NCBI GenBank assembly: GCA_025782575.1
Contig: JALGYY010000017.1
Location: 919,892 to 983,891 of the forward strand
Direction of reading: 5' to 3'
Source: a bacterium
GTDB lineage: Bacteria; Orphanbacterota; Orphanbacteria; Orphanbacterales; Orphanbacteraceae
DNA length: 64,000 nt
Shown here one piece after another: positions 43,422 through 52,506 of this stretch; position 1 is the first letter of the stretch; each line of letters opens with the position of its first letter. The notes beneath the pieces were generated by a model. The model saw nothing but the letters and a program-made list of their open reading frames with translations. It ran no database searches and was not told the origin of the DNA. The translations under genes were made by a program, and so were the position numbers.

Positions 43422-45470
43422 CTAAAAAACGGAAGCGCCGATCATGTCAGGCCCCTTCTCGATTCCGAAGAACTCGAGAATGGTCGCTGTCAGATCGTAC
43501 AGCCTGGGATTCGGATTAGTTATCTCCCGGTTTACGATCAGAATTCCGGGTACGAGATCTTCGGCGATACAGTGATCACCGCTCCACTTGCCGGTATTGT
43601 CCCCGAACCACTCTATCGGGAATTCGCCGAGGGCCGATTCATTCGATCCTCGATAGGTAAGCGCGTACCCGACATTCATGTCAGGAGCGTATTTTGCGAA
43701 GGCACCGGAATAGACATCGTCACTCTTATAGACTTCTTTGATAGCGTACATACCGGTCACCGGATCTTCGATTCCCTTCAACTTCTGCACGAGTTCCTCG
43801 ATCAACTCATCACGCTCCGCGCCAGGCGCCACTGTCCCGAACTTCTCGCGCCCCCTCACGTTGATGTAAAGGCCGTTAATCCCGAGCGCGTAGGCCCGTG
43901 TGTTCTTCCAGTCCACATTCATGAAGAAGTCAGACGTTTCGCGCGCCGCCTGGGAAGGATCCTTGAGCGTCAGATAGCCATTATCGGCAAGCCAGGAATT
44001 CAGATGCATTTCCCGATACCACGGCGCGAATCCATGATCCGACATGACGACGATCGTCGCATCCCCTTCCAGTTCATCGAGGGCCACCCCGACCGCCTCA
44101 TCGAGCCGCTTGAATATGTTGACCACCACGTCGGAGTGCTTGAGCGATTCTTCATCAGCCGCCGGATGGTTCGGATCGAACGCCCGCCACATCATGTGAG
44201 TCTGCTGGTCGAGACTGGAAAAATAGAAGAACAGGAAACCCCACTCTTCCTGTGCGAAATCCCTGATCATCGCTTCGAAGAGCATCATACGCTCATCGAG
44301 CACCATCCCCGCCTGGTGGATGTACTCGGAGTCATCGAAGATGCCCCCTTCGAGAGCCTTGGAATCTTCGGGCATGCCCTGCGTGTAAAAACGGCCCAGT
44401 CGATCAGAGAGTTCGACCGACCAATTGTCGGGGGTCGAAACAGGCTGCGCCGGATTGGCGGGATCGATCTGCACGGGCGTTACGTAGAGGCCGAACTGGG
44501 GGGAGACCGACCGGAGGTAGAGCCGGGCGATCCCGTTGATCGCGAGCCCCATGGGAGCTGCGACCGGCTTCACCTTTGCGCCGAATCCTTCCTCGCCCAG
44601 CATGTAGTACTCCACCGGAACCCAGTCGCTCCATTCACCTTCGGCGAGTAGAACTTCCTCTCCGTCGCCGAGAACGATCTTTGCGGTCTTGTTCTCTTCA
44701 TCTCGGTAGATGCGAATGGGGCACTCCGCCTTCTTCCCCTTCTGACTGAACGGATTCCCCGGCCCGGGGATTCCCCCTTTCGCCACACCACGATCGAAAT
44801 AGATATCGATCACCTCGCCGCCGGAAATGTCGTCGGCATCCTCAGGAGGGTGTGTGGTGAAATAGGTAAACGTTCCGGGCGTCCCCTGCATATCAGGCGT
44901 ACCCATCCCGGACAGCGATCTTGCTTCGCTTTCGGTCGGAGGATAATTCGCGGGGATCTTGAAGATCGTTGTCGGCACCCCGCCTTCGTCCAGATACTCC
45001 CAGAACGCTTTCCCCTCACGAAGATTAATGACTTCGCCGCCGCCGAGAGGGAGCTGCCAGTCCCCCCACAGCTTGATTGATTTATCCGAACCTACCGCCT
45101 CTGACGTGGACAGGTAGGGTAGATAGGTCTCCGGATCGCGATGGATGAAATCGAAAATATTATGGCCACCCGGATTCTGGCCGGTAATAAAGTTCGACCA
45201 CGCGACCGGGCTCTGGGGCGGAATGCTCGTGCCGAGAGTGGTGAACTCCCCGCTTGCGATGAGCCGCCGGAAGTTCGGCATATAGCCGGCGTCCAGATGT
45301 TCCCGAAGTTGCTTGGGATCCATGCCGTCCAGGCCGATCACCACCATCTTCTTTTTCTCGGGAGCCGCCTCGCCCGGACTCGTGAGCATGGCGATCGCCA
45401 GGCCTCCCGTCAGAAGCGTTGCGATACCTGCGGGCTTCCACCAGGACTTCACTATCTTGAGACTAACCAT
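43422..45470 (-). CDS. AP-superfamily phosphodiesterase/phosphotransferase, exported
   Basis: A 682-residue protein with an N-terminal signal or anchor (AGIATLLTGGLAIAMLTSPG). Metal and nucleophile motifs are complete: VVIGLDGMDP, PPQSPVAWSNFITG, SSLDQQTHMMW, VMSDHGFAPW and WSGDHCIAEDLVPGILIVN. An insertion of about 230 residues between the nucleophile and the LDQQTH motif forms the substrate-specific part and is shared in outline with the next gene upstream. The ATG overlaps the stop of the upstream gene by eight bases. The C-terminus (DMIGASVF) is of the other type found in this operon (compare QMIGEPLF at 49695). The substrate is unknown. Confidence 0.88.
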   Translation of the reverse strand: MVSLKIVKSWWKPAGIATLLTGGLAIAMLTSPGEAAPEKKKMVVIGLDGMDPKQLREHLDAGYMPNFRRLIASGEFTTLGTSIPPQSPVAWSNFITGQNPGGHNIFDFIHRDPETYLPYLSTSEAVGSDKSIKLWGDWQLPLGGGEVINLREGKAFWEYLDEGGVPTTIFKIPANYPPTESEARSLSGMGTPDMQGTPGTFTYFTTHPPEDADDISGGEVIDIYFDRGVAKGGIPGPGNPFSQKGKKAECPIRIYRDEENKTAKIVLGDGEEVLLAEGEWSDWVPVEYYMLGEEGFGAKVKPVAAPMGLAINGIARLYLRSVSPQFGLYVTPVQIDPANPAQPVSTPDNWSVELSDRLGRFYTQGMPEDSKALEGGIFDDSEYIHQAGMVLDERMMLFEAMIRDFAQEEWGFLFFYFSSLDQQTHMMWRAFDPNHPAADEESLKHSDVVVNIFKRLDEAVGVALDELEGDATIVVMSDHGFAPWYREMHLNSWLADNGYLTLKDPSQAARETSDFFMNVDWKNTRAYALGINGLYINVRGREKFGTVAPGAERDELIEELVQKLKGIEDPVTGMYAIKEVYKSDDVYSGAFAKYAPDMNVGYALTYRGSNESALGEFPIEWFGDNTGKWSGDHCIAEDLVPGILIVNREITNPNPRLYDLTATILEFFGIEKGPDMIGASVF

Positions 45471-47676
45471 TCGCTATCTTCTCCTGAGGGGTGGGCTCGC
45501 GACGCTCTTCAGTCTGATCCGGCCGGAAGAATGACCGGCCCTGCATATGTCTCGGCGCGGCAATACCGAAGAGATCGAGCACCGACGCGGACATGTCAAT
45601 AATGCACGGATTCTCACGGACGAGCCTCTTGCTCGAGAAGAGAATGCCGGGTACGAGCCGCCAATCCGTGCAATGGTCACCGCTCCACGCCTTCGGATTA
45701 TCGTGGATCACCCGGCCGTCCGCTTTCCCGACCGCGGCGGCCCATGACTGCCTGTAGTTGTGATTGAAGCCGGGCAGCAGATCGGGACCATTCCCGACAT
45801 ATGGCCCGTCGTAGAGCTCGTTCGTAATAAAGACTTCCGTGATCGCCACATCATTGTTCCGCTCGGAATCGCGAAGCCCGGACAGCTTCTCTTTGATCTC
45901 CCGGCGTAATGCCTGAGCTTCTTCACCCGGTTCGACGATCCCCTGCCCTTCACGACCCTTGATATTCAGATAGATTCCGGTGAGACCGAAACTGTAGGCC
46001 TTTGTCTTCGACCAGTCGACGCCGCGAAACCAGTCGGAGCAATCTGTGCCGCCATCCTTCATATACATGTAGCCATTCTCGACGAGCCACGAATTCAGAT
46101 TGAATCCCCGTGCGAACTGAGTGAATCCATGATCGGACATCACCATCAGGACCGTCTTCTTGTCCTTCTCCGTGATTCTCATGATCCGCCCGAGCATCTC
46201 ATCCATGCGCTCATAGAGATTGTCGATCGCTCCCTTGTGGACTTCTGTATCCTGGCCTTGATTGGCGGGATGATCGTCGAGCTTGTATCGATGAAACATG
46301 TGCTGAATCCGGTCGGTTCCGTCGAACACGCAGACCAGCAGTCCTTTCCTGCATTGACTGAGAGCGTTGAAGAACATCTTCTCCCGCTCCTCATGCGTGA
46401 GCCAGGCCTGTTCCAGAAACGCCTGCTCATCGATCACCCGCTCATTCAGCCCCCAGGTATCCTCGCAGAACCCGAGTGTGGCGTAGCTTCCCTGCAGCTT
46501 CGAAAGATAAGTGGAATAATAGGCCGGATGGGAAATCGGCATGGCCGGCTTCTCCGGGTCGATCTGCACCGGCGAAACATAAAGTTTAAAGTGAGGCGTC
46601 ATCTCCATGACATAGAAGCGAACAAGTCCCCAGACTTTGATTCCCAGCCCCGGCTTGAACGCCGTGCGGATCCAGGGGGAATACTCTTTAGGCTTCAGCG
46701 TGAATTTCTCACCATTAAACTCGAAGTGGGCAACCCCTTTGGCTTCATCAATCTTGATCTTGAACGGCTCTCGGAGCTCCTCGTTATCTTTCGACATCGA
46801 ATTTTCGGGCCCGGGAACGTAGGCTTCGACTATGTCATTGACCTTCTTGATACGGTATCGAACACCGCCGGTCGCTTCACCCAGTTCACTTTCATCGTCC
46901 GTATAATAGGTAAACGTCCCCTGGGATCCCTTGAGATCGGGAACGCACATCGCCGAGAGAAGAACCCCTTTGTGTTTTTCCGGCGGGAAAGTAATCGGCA
47001 CTCGCAGTACATGCGAAAAAATGCCGTAATCGCCGAGAATCCTCCAGAACGGCACCGACTTCCGGAGCATGCGGATCACCGGCTTGCCTAGAGGGATCTT
47101 GTATTTGCCGAGATTCAGCGTTCGGGAGACATTCCCGATAAAGACCGATGCGAGATCGGGCAGATAGGTTTTGGGATCGCGATTCAGGAAATCGAACTGG
47201 TTGTGCCTCGAGGGATCGACACCCGTAGCGAATGACGACCAGGCGACCGGGGACATGGCGGGCATCACGGTTTCGAGCTGCTGGAAATCGCCGCTCTCCG
47301 CGAGCTCCTCGAAGTTGGGCATTTTCCCTTCGTCCATGTACTTCCGGCAATAGTTGGGATCGAGTCCGTCGAGTCCGACAATCACCACGCGTTCGGTGTC
47401 CGTTTTGGGCGCTCGTTTCTTGAAGATCAACTTCCAGAGGAAGCGGATCGGCCAGAGCAGGATCGAAGCCATCGCCAGTACGAACGTGACGAAGAAGACT
47501 GCGAATGAAGAGAGAAATGCAAAGCCCGCACCCGGCCCGATGTACGCGTCTACCGGTGCCGGCGTGGCGGCGAAAAGTGCCACCAGCGCTACGAGAAAAA
47601 AGAGGCCCCGCGGAGCCGGAACAGAACCGGGCGCGATCTGTCCGCCCCATCCGCCCGTTCCTTTCAGTCTAGCCAC
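45463..47676 (-). CDS. AP-superfamily phosphodiesterase with AYIGPGAG membrane anchor
   Basis: A 737-residue protein. A cleavable-looking signal ends at PAPVDA, followed by YIGPGAGFAFLSSF and a membrane segment (FVTFVLAMASILLW). Basic residues (FKKRAPK) come next, so the catalytic domain may face the cytoplasm. The AP motifs are intact: VIVGLDGLDP, PAMSPVAWSSFATG, FDGTDRIQHMFHRY, VMSDHGFTQF and WSGDHCTDWRLVPGILF. The GTG at 47676 overlaps the upstream stop and has AAGGGGG nine bases before it, so it is preferred over an ATG 33 bases earlier. It is closely related to the 43422 gene. Confidence 0.88.
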   Translation of the reverse strand: MARLKGTGGWGGQIAPGSVPAPRGLFFLVALVALFAATPAPVDAYIGPGAGFAFLSSFAVFFVTFVLAMASILLWPIRFLWKLIFKKRAPKTDTERVVIVGLDGLDPNYCRKYMDEGKMPNFEELAESGDFQQLETVMPAMSPVAWSSFATGVDPSRHNQFDFLNRDPKTYLPDLASVFIGNVSRTLNLGKYKIPLGKPVIRMLRKSVPFWRILGDYGIFSHVLRVPITFPPEKHKGVLLSAMCVPDLKGSQGTFTYYTDDESELGEATGGVRYRIKKVNDIVEAYVPGPENSMSKDNEELREPFKIKIDEAKGVAHFEFNGEKFTLKPKEYSPWIRTAFKPGLGIKVWGLVRFYVMEMTPHFKLYVSPVQIDPEKPAMPISHPAYYSTYLSKLQGSYATLGFCEDTWGLNERVIDEQAFLEQAWLTHEEREKMFFNALSQCRKGLLVCVFDGTDRIQHMFHRYKLDDHPANQGQDTEVHKGAIDNLYERMDEMLGRIMRITEKDKKTVLMVMSDHGFTQFARGFNLNSWLVENGYMYMKDGGTDCSDWFRGVDWSKTKAYSFGLTGIYLNIKGREGQGIVEPGEEAQALRREIKEKLSGLRDSERNNDVAITEVFITNELYDGPYVGNGPDLLPGFNHNYRQSWAAAVGKADGRVIHDNPKAWSGDHCTDWRLVPGILFSSKRLVRENPCIIDMSASVLDLFGIAAPRHMQGRSFFRPDQTEERREPTPQEKIANG

Positions 47677-49000
47677 CGTTCGAATCCCCCTTGGTGAGCC
47701 TGTTCTCAATCACAGACGCAATCCCAGTAATATCAAAGGCCTCCGGCATTTTGTCCGGGCTCCATAGAAATGCGTCGTCCCAATTGTGCATCCCAGTGAA
47801 ATGGCTCCTACCGAACGGATCGCCCGATCGATGCCACCCCTTTACATCATAGCCGTCATTTGCCACAAGGACCAGATCCGGACCACGGTGTTTCTCGGGG
47901 CCCGAGTAAAGATCAGCCCCCAGATGTCCCGCCTGAAAGACCTTCTCCCCCTGATATTCGACAGCAAGCGCCTTTTCTCTAAGCTCCTCACAAAGGGGTC
48001 GGACCTCGTCGCTACGCACCCCACCCCGCGGGAATCGATCAGCCGTGTGAATGTAGATGCGAGTCGGATCGAGTGCGAGCGCCAGCGCCCCGGGCGCAAT
48101 CTCTTCGAACCCGGTTGCATTGTCCGACCGGTAGGCGAGGTACCCCTCGTTTTCGAGCCAGGCGTTCAGGTAGAACTCCTCTTTGATCTCGGTGAAACCA
48201 TGATCGGAGAGCGCGAAAAACCCGGCGCCGCTTTCATCACCCGTCTTCTCGATATACCGGTCGAAGGCCCGCCCGAGAAACGCGTCGACATCGTGATAAT
48301 AGTCCAGGAAGCGTTGATGATTCCCATGGGATTCGTCGAACGCCCCATCCATCTGAAAGTGCATCAGCCGATCGGTTCCGGTGACGACGATCTCGAAGAG
48401 ATCCCACTCTTTCTCCCAGAAGTAATCGAACGCCCGCTCCCGTCCTTCGAGCGTGGAACGCAACTGCTTGAAGAGAAAATCGGCGTCTTGCCCCCCCTTT
48501 CGGGAGTCCACGTCGATCTCGTAATCCATCTCGATCAATTTGTCATAGAGTGTAATCGGATGAACCGCTCGCTTCATGTCGATCGCGACGAAACCGGAGA
48601 CGAGCATCCCCGGGATCGGCCTCGCCGGATAGGTAGACGGCTGATTGATTACAATCGAGCGCTTCCCCTTTTCGCCGAGCCTGTCCCAGAACGTCGATGC
48701 TTTCAGTTCGGGAAAAGAGGGAAAGCGGATATCGTAGCTTCGGGGTTTGAAGTCGGTGAATCCATAGACACCGTGGACGCCGGGGCCGGCGCCTGTCATG
48801 AAGCTCGTCCAGCTCACAGAAGAGACTTCCGGCAGGGTGACTTTCATTCGATGCAGCGTGCCACGCTCGAAAATTTCCACCGCCCGAGGCATGACCCCCT
48901 CGTCCATGAACCGGCGGAGCAATTTATGCGGAACGCCATCGACGCCGAAGACACATGCCTTCGGCGCCGACTTCCCGCGCTTCAAAAACTTGAAAGCCAA
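47669..49000 (-). CDS. Cytoplasmic AP-superfamily hydrolase
   Basis: A 443-residue protein without signal peptide. Motifs: CVFGVDGVPH, PEVSSVSWTSFMTG (Ser nucleophile), VTGTDRLMHF, ALSDHGFTEI and FTGMHNWDDAFLWSP, so the two-metal site appears complete. It begins at TTG, supported by GGAG seven bases upstream, and follows the APS kinase gene by 19 bp. Its cytoplasmic location places it in the same compartment as the Sat/CysC products. The substrate could be a nucleotide such as APS, PAPS or PAP, or a lipid precursor; neither is shown by the sequence. Confidence 0.87.
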   Translation of the reverse strand: MAFKFLKRGKSAPKACVFGVDGVPHKLLRRFMDEGVMPRAVEIFERGTLHRMKVTLPEVSSVSWTSFMTGAGPGVHGVYGFTDFKPRSYDIRFPSFPELKASTFWDRLGEKGKRSIVINQPSTYPARPIPGMLVSGFVAIDMKRAVHPITLYDKLIEMDYEIDVDSRKGGQDADFLFKQLRSTLEGRERAFDYFWEKEWDLFEIVVTGTDRLMHFQMDGAFDESHGNHQRFLDYYHDVDAFLGRAFDRYIEKTGDESGAGFFALSDHGFTEIKEEFYLNAWLENEGYLAYRSDNATGFEEIAPGALALALDPTRIYIHTADRFPRGGVRSDEVRPLCEELREKALAVEYQGEKVFQAGHLGADLYSGPEKHRGPDLVLVANDGYDVKGWHRSGDPFGRSHFTGMHNWDDAFLWSPDKMPEAFDITGIASVIENRLTKGDSNGG

Positions 49001-49019
49001 ATGAGGCTCCTAGTGGTTC

Positions 49020-49622
49020 CTAAAGATAGCCGAGGTCTTTGAGCCGCTGCTTGATCTTCTCCTCTTCCTCATCAGAGAAATCCTGCGAAGCGTCGGCACC
49101 GGGCACGAGTCCCATCAGTTCGAGAGTCCGAATGATTTTCTGGACACTCTCTTCCTCGCTCTCCTTGTCGGTTTCGACAAGAATCTCAGGATTCAAAGGC
49201 TCCTCGTACGGATCGTCCACGCCGGTAAAGCCCTTGATCTCTCCCGCGAGCGCCTTGGCGTAGAGCCCCTTTACGTCACGGTCGGTAAGAACTTCCAGAG
49301 GACACTTGCAGTAGACCTCTACAAAATTGTCGATCTTGTCGCGGTTCATATCGCGGATCTCACGATACGGGCTGATGGCCGAAGCGATCGACGCAACGCC
49401 GTTTCGGCTGAGGAGCTGGCAGACAAAACCGATCCGCTTGATGTTCTCGTCACGATCTTCTTTCGAGAAGCCGAGCCCCTTCGACAGATTCGTGCGAATC
49501 ACATCGCCGTCGAGAACCTCAACTTTGAGACCCCGCTCACGCATGATGTCTTCCACCTGGCGGGCCAGGGTCGTCTTGCCGGAACCGGAAAGTCCGGTGA
49601 ACCAGAGAGTAAAGCCTTTCAT
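49020..49622 (-). CDS. cysC: Adenylylsulfate (APS) kinase with LGYL tail
   Basis: A 200-residue kinase that phosphorylates APS at the 3' position to form PAPS. The Walker A loop is GLSGSGKTT (residues 10-18). [20 protein letters not shown] and [17 protein letters not shown] are APS-kinase signatures, and [20 protein letters not shown] forms the lid region. Residues beyond about 175 exceed the usual length: an acidic stretch is followed by [12 protein letters not shown], the same tail as on the two RHH proteins of the operon. GGAGG and AAGGA precede the ATG. No PAPS reductase or recognisable sulfotransferase is in the window. Confidence 0.95.
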   Translation of the reverse strand: MKGFTLWFTGLSGSGKTTLARQVEDIMRERGLKVEVLDGDVIRTNLSKGLGFSKEDRDENIKRIGFVCQLLSRNGVASIASAISPYREIRDMNRDKIDNFVEVYCKCPLEVLTDRDVKGLYAKALAGEIKGFTGVDDPYEEPLNPEILVETDKESEEESVQKIIRTLELMGLVPGADASQDFSDEEEEKIKQRLKDLGYL

Positions 49623-49694
49623 TTCCTTCGTATCCTCCTGCGAGCCGCCTCCCGGGCGCTCTCGTCGTTGCTACGCTCGTTTCGCCGTGCCGCC

Positions 49695-51074
49695 TTAGAA
49701 GAGAGGCTCGCCGATCATCTGCTTCGGCTGATCGATATCGAAGTACTTCATGATTGTCGGAGCGATGTCATAAATCGAATAGGGGTCTTTGGCATTCGGA
49801 ACGATTTTCGCCGGATGATCCCAGATGAATATGCCTTCCCAGTCGTGGTTCGTATCGTCGTGCTCCCCTTCGGTATCTTCGAGATGGAGTTCGCCTGAGC
49901 CGACCCGGCCTGCGGCGCGCCAACCAAGATTGCCGAAAAAGACGAGGAGGTCCGGCGCCACACCGGTCACTTCGGTGAACGTCTCCTCGGGATAGAGCAC
50001 CTTCGTACCGATCGAATTTCCCGAAGGGCCGGCCACAGCTTCGAGCTTCTCTTTCAGCTCCCGCCGGAACCCGTCGGCCTCCCCTTCCGGGATCGTCCCC
50101 TTCGTCTCCCGGCCTTCGATATTCAGAAAGACGCGGCCATAGTTCCCGCCGGTAGCCCACGCTTTCGTCTTCTTCCAGTCGATCATGTCGTGCGTGAGCG
50201 GCCCCGGCTCCTCCGGCTTCTTCTTCAGCTTGAGGAGCTTCTCCTGAATGAGCCACTCGTTCACGCATACCGACCCTTCGAGCCGCCGTGCGCCGTAGGC
50301 GGACGTGATCATGACCGATGTATCCTGCGGGAGGGAATCGAGCAGATTGCCGAGTTCCTCATCAAGAAACACATAGTAGTCATGGAGCGCCTCGGCGTGC
50401 CGGCTGTCAGGCACGAACTTGGGATGTTCCGGATCCATGAAGCGCCAGAACGCCCGCTGCATCCGGTCGGTGCCTACTTCCCCCAGCATCATGAAGTCGA
50501 ACTCCTTCTGCTGGGCGTAGTATCGAAACGCCTCGAAACGGCGGCGCGTCATGTCCTTGATCTGCTCGATCAGCCAGTCTCTGGCGTCGGTGCGATAATC
50601 TTTCGTGTCGATGACGTAGTCGCCGCGCGCCACATTGTCCACTTCACCCGCCGCTTCACGCGGGTGGGTCCATTGCACCGACTTGTTGGGCGTCAATATG
50701 CCGGAGACAAGAACACCCTTCATCGGCTTAGGAGGCCAGGTCTGCGGAACACCCATCACGAGCGAGTTCAGACGGAGCCGGGAGAGGTGGTTCCATATCG
50801 TTTTGCCGCGCACGTCCGTCGAATCGAGGGCCGTCATGGAATCGTATTCTCTGCTCCCATGCCCATCGAACTCATAGAGGCCGAGCTGCCCCGGATCCTG
50901 GCCGGTCACCATCGACGTCCACGCGGGAATCGTCACAGGCGGAGTGGTCGATTGGAGCCTGCGATGAAGCCCATCGTCCATCACCGACTTGATGTTCGGC
51001 AAATCGTCTATCCATCGCTGGAAAACGAGTTCGGGGGGTGCGCCATCGAGTCCGATTAAAGCGAGACGACTCAT
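49695..51074 (-). CDS. AP-superfamily paralogue with degenerate metal site (probable pseudoenzyme)
   Basis: A 459-residue cytoplasmic protein that aligns along its length with the AP-superfamily proteins of this operon. ALIGLDGAPP and PPVTIPAWTSMVTG (Thr in place of Ser) are kept. The other metal-ligand positions are altered: GTDRMQRAFW has Arg where paralogues have His, and TSAYGARRLEG replaces SDHGF, losing the Asp and His. It is therefore probably not a two-metal hydrolase and may bind a ligand or hold partners together. It lies between sat and cysC. AAGGAGAAGGG precedes the ATG. The C-terminus is QMIGEPLF. Confidence 0.85.
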   Translation of the reverse strand: MSRLALIGLDGAPPELVFQRWIDDLPNIKSVMDDGLHRRLQSTTPPVTIPAWTSMVTGQDPGQLGLYEFDGHGSREYDSMTALDSTDVRGKTIWNHLSRLRLNSLVMGVPQTWPPKPMKGVLVSGILTPNKSVQWTHPREAAGEVDNVARGDYVIDTKDYRTDARDWLIEQIKDMTRRRFEAFRYYAQQKEFDFMMLGEVGTDRMQRAFWRFMDPEHPKFVPDSRHAEALHDYYVFLDEELGNLLDSLPQDTSVMITSAYGARRLEGSVCVNEWLIQEKLLKLKKKPEEPGPLTHDMIDWKKTKAWATGGNYGRVFLNIEGRETKGTIPEGEADGFRRELKEKLEAVAGPSGNSIGTKVLYPEETFTEVTGVAPDLLVFFGNLGWRAAGRVGSGELHLEDTEGEHDDTNHDWEGIFIWDHPAKIVPNAKDPYSIYDIAPTIMKYFDIDQPKQMIGEPLF

Positions 51075-51088
51075 TTGACCCTTCTCCT

Positions 51089-52240
51089 TTATTGATCCTT
51101 GTAGAACGACATGAGGAGCTCCGCCACCTCAGGACGAGTGAACTCGGGCGGAGGCATCTTGCCCTCGGCCAGCATGGCCCGTACTTTCGTCCCGCTCAGG
51201 AACACATGATCTTCCGATCCGTGTGAGCAGGTCTTCGACGATGCCATATTGCCGCATTTCTTACAGAAGAACGAGTGATCAAAAAACATCGGCGTAATAT
51301 CGATTTCGTAGCGATCGAATTCGGCGAAGATATAGTGCGCGTCGTACGTGCCGTAGTAGCTCCCTACGCCGGCGTGGTCACGGCCCACGATGAAGTGGGA
51401 GCATCCGTAGTTCTTGCGGACCAATGCATGAAATACCGCTTCCCTCGGGCCGGCATACCGCATCGCGGCCGGAAAGATGGAAAGGGCGGTCCTGGTGGAC
51501 GGATAGTAATTCTCGAACAGGATCTTGTAGCACTCCATCCGGATCTCAGCCGGGATGTCCCCCTTCTGAGTCTCACCGACCAGCGGGTGAACGAGCAGCC
51601 CGTCCACGATCTCGAGGGCGCACTTCTGCAGGTACTCATGAGCCCTGTGGATCGGATTGCGGGTCTGGAAGGCGACAATCGTCTCCCACCCTTTGGCCTT
51701 GAACAGAACGCGCGTCTCTTTGGGATCGAGCCGGAAATTCTCAAATCGATTGTGCTGGGGCCGCTTGAGAAGCGAGATCGTGCCGCCAAGGTACGTGCCT
51801 ATGATCGTGTCGAGATAGCGAACGCCCGGATGAGCATCATCGTTCGTCAGGAGTACTTTGGAGGCCTCCTGCTGCTTGTCGACTCCGTATTTCTCCTCGA
51901 GGTCCATCACGGCGAGAATTTCACCATCCGATTCGACGAGGGCGATCTGATTCCCCTCGACGAACTCATCGCCGTCACCCTCTTTCACCGCAAGCACCAC
52001 CGGAATCGTCCAGGGGAGCCCTTTGGCAAGACGTTTGAGGTCGAGCACGGAAAGATAGTCTTCCCGGCCCATGAAGCCTTCCAGGGGGCTCATGGCCCCG
52101 ATGGCGATCATCTCGAGATCGGCGGTCTCCCGATCGTTCAGCGTGAGCTTCGGGAGAGAAGGAGCGAGGGATTCCAGCTGTTCGCGCTCCTTGCCCTCCG
52201 CGATGCGGTTGATCAGTTTTCCGCCGTGTGCCTTGATCAT
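51089..52240 (-). CDS. sat: Sulfate adenylyltransferase (ATP sulfurylase)
   Basis: A 383-residue monofunctional ATP sulfurylase that makes APS from ATP and sulfate. Signature motifs are QTRNPIHRAHEY in the active site and IVGRDHAGVGSYYG. A zinc-type CKKCGNMASSKTC segment and FLSGTKVRAML near the C-terminus also fit the dissimilatory/archaeal-like Sat group. AAGGA precedes the ATG. It is the second gene of the RHH-sat-AP-cysC operon. With CysC it would supply PAPS; without a reductase nearby, use for sulfonation rather than cysteine synthesis is plausible. Confidence 0.95.
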   Translation of the reverse strand: MIKAHGGKLINRIAEGKEREQLESLAPSLPKLTLNDRETADLEMIAIGAMSPLEGFMGREDYLSVLDLKRLAKGLPWTIPVVLAVKEGDGDEFVEGNQIALVESDGEILAVMDLEEKYGVDKQQEASKVLLTNDDAHPGVRYLDTIIGTYLGGTISLLKRPQHNRFENFRLDPKETRVLFKAKGWETIVAFQTRNPIHRAHEYLQKCALEIVDGLLVHPLVGETQKGDIPAEIRMECYKILFENYYPSTRTALSIFPAAMRYAGPREAVFHALVRKNYGCSHFIVGRDHAGVGSYYGTYDAHYIFAEFDRYEIDITPMFFDHSFFCKKCGNMASSKTCSHGSEDHVFLSGTKVRAMLAEGKMPPPEFTRPEVAELLMSFYKDQ

Positions 52241-52272
52241 GATGTCCTTTCCATCGCCCGGATTTGCGGGCT

Positions 52273-52497
52273 TTATTCCAGGTAACCCAGGTTCTTCAGT
52301 TTCTGACGGATGCCGCTCAACTCCTCCTGCGAAAAGGTATCGTTGTTCGTTTCCGCCGCCGCCGTCGCCCCCACCAGATCGCGGAGGACGTAGACTATGA
52401 AATCGGTAGGCGAGCTAAACCCTGATTCTTCAATGATTTCTGCGATCCTCCGGTAAAGGGGGCGCGGAATCTTGATGGTGACCCGGTTCTCTTTCAT
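52273..52497 (-). CDS. Small ribbon-helix-helix protein with LGYL tail (RHH1), probable operon regulator
   Basis: A 74-residue protein. RVTIKIPRPLYRRIAEIIEE, then GFSSPTDFIVYVLRDLV, is a textbook RHH pattern (strand with alternating polar residues, helix A, turn with Ser-Ser, helix B). A linker of about 20 residues leads to GIRQKLKNLGYLE, the tail shared with CysC and RHH2. It is the first gene of the operon. Four octamers with 11-bp spacing stand in its leader, so it probably represses its own operon as Arc/CopG-type proteins do. Its effector is unknown; a link to sulfate or nucleotide status is a guess from context. Confidence 0.78.
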   Translation of the reverse strand: MKENRVTIKIPRPLYRRIAEIIEESGFSSPTDFIVYVLRDLVGATAAAETNNDTFSQEELSGIRQKLKNLGYLE

Positions 52498-52506
52498 CCG
52501 ACCTTG

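Noticed and set aside
43377-44651. 424-codon plus-strand open frame, and similar long antisense frames at 39754-41046, 28911-29996, 47786-49042 and 20125-21171
   Set aside because: Each lies antisense to a gene with clear family motifs and shows no recognisable domain; they are shadows typical of GC-rich coding DNA.
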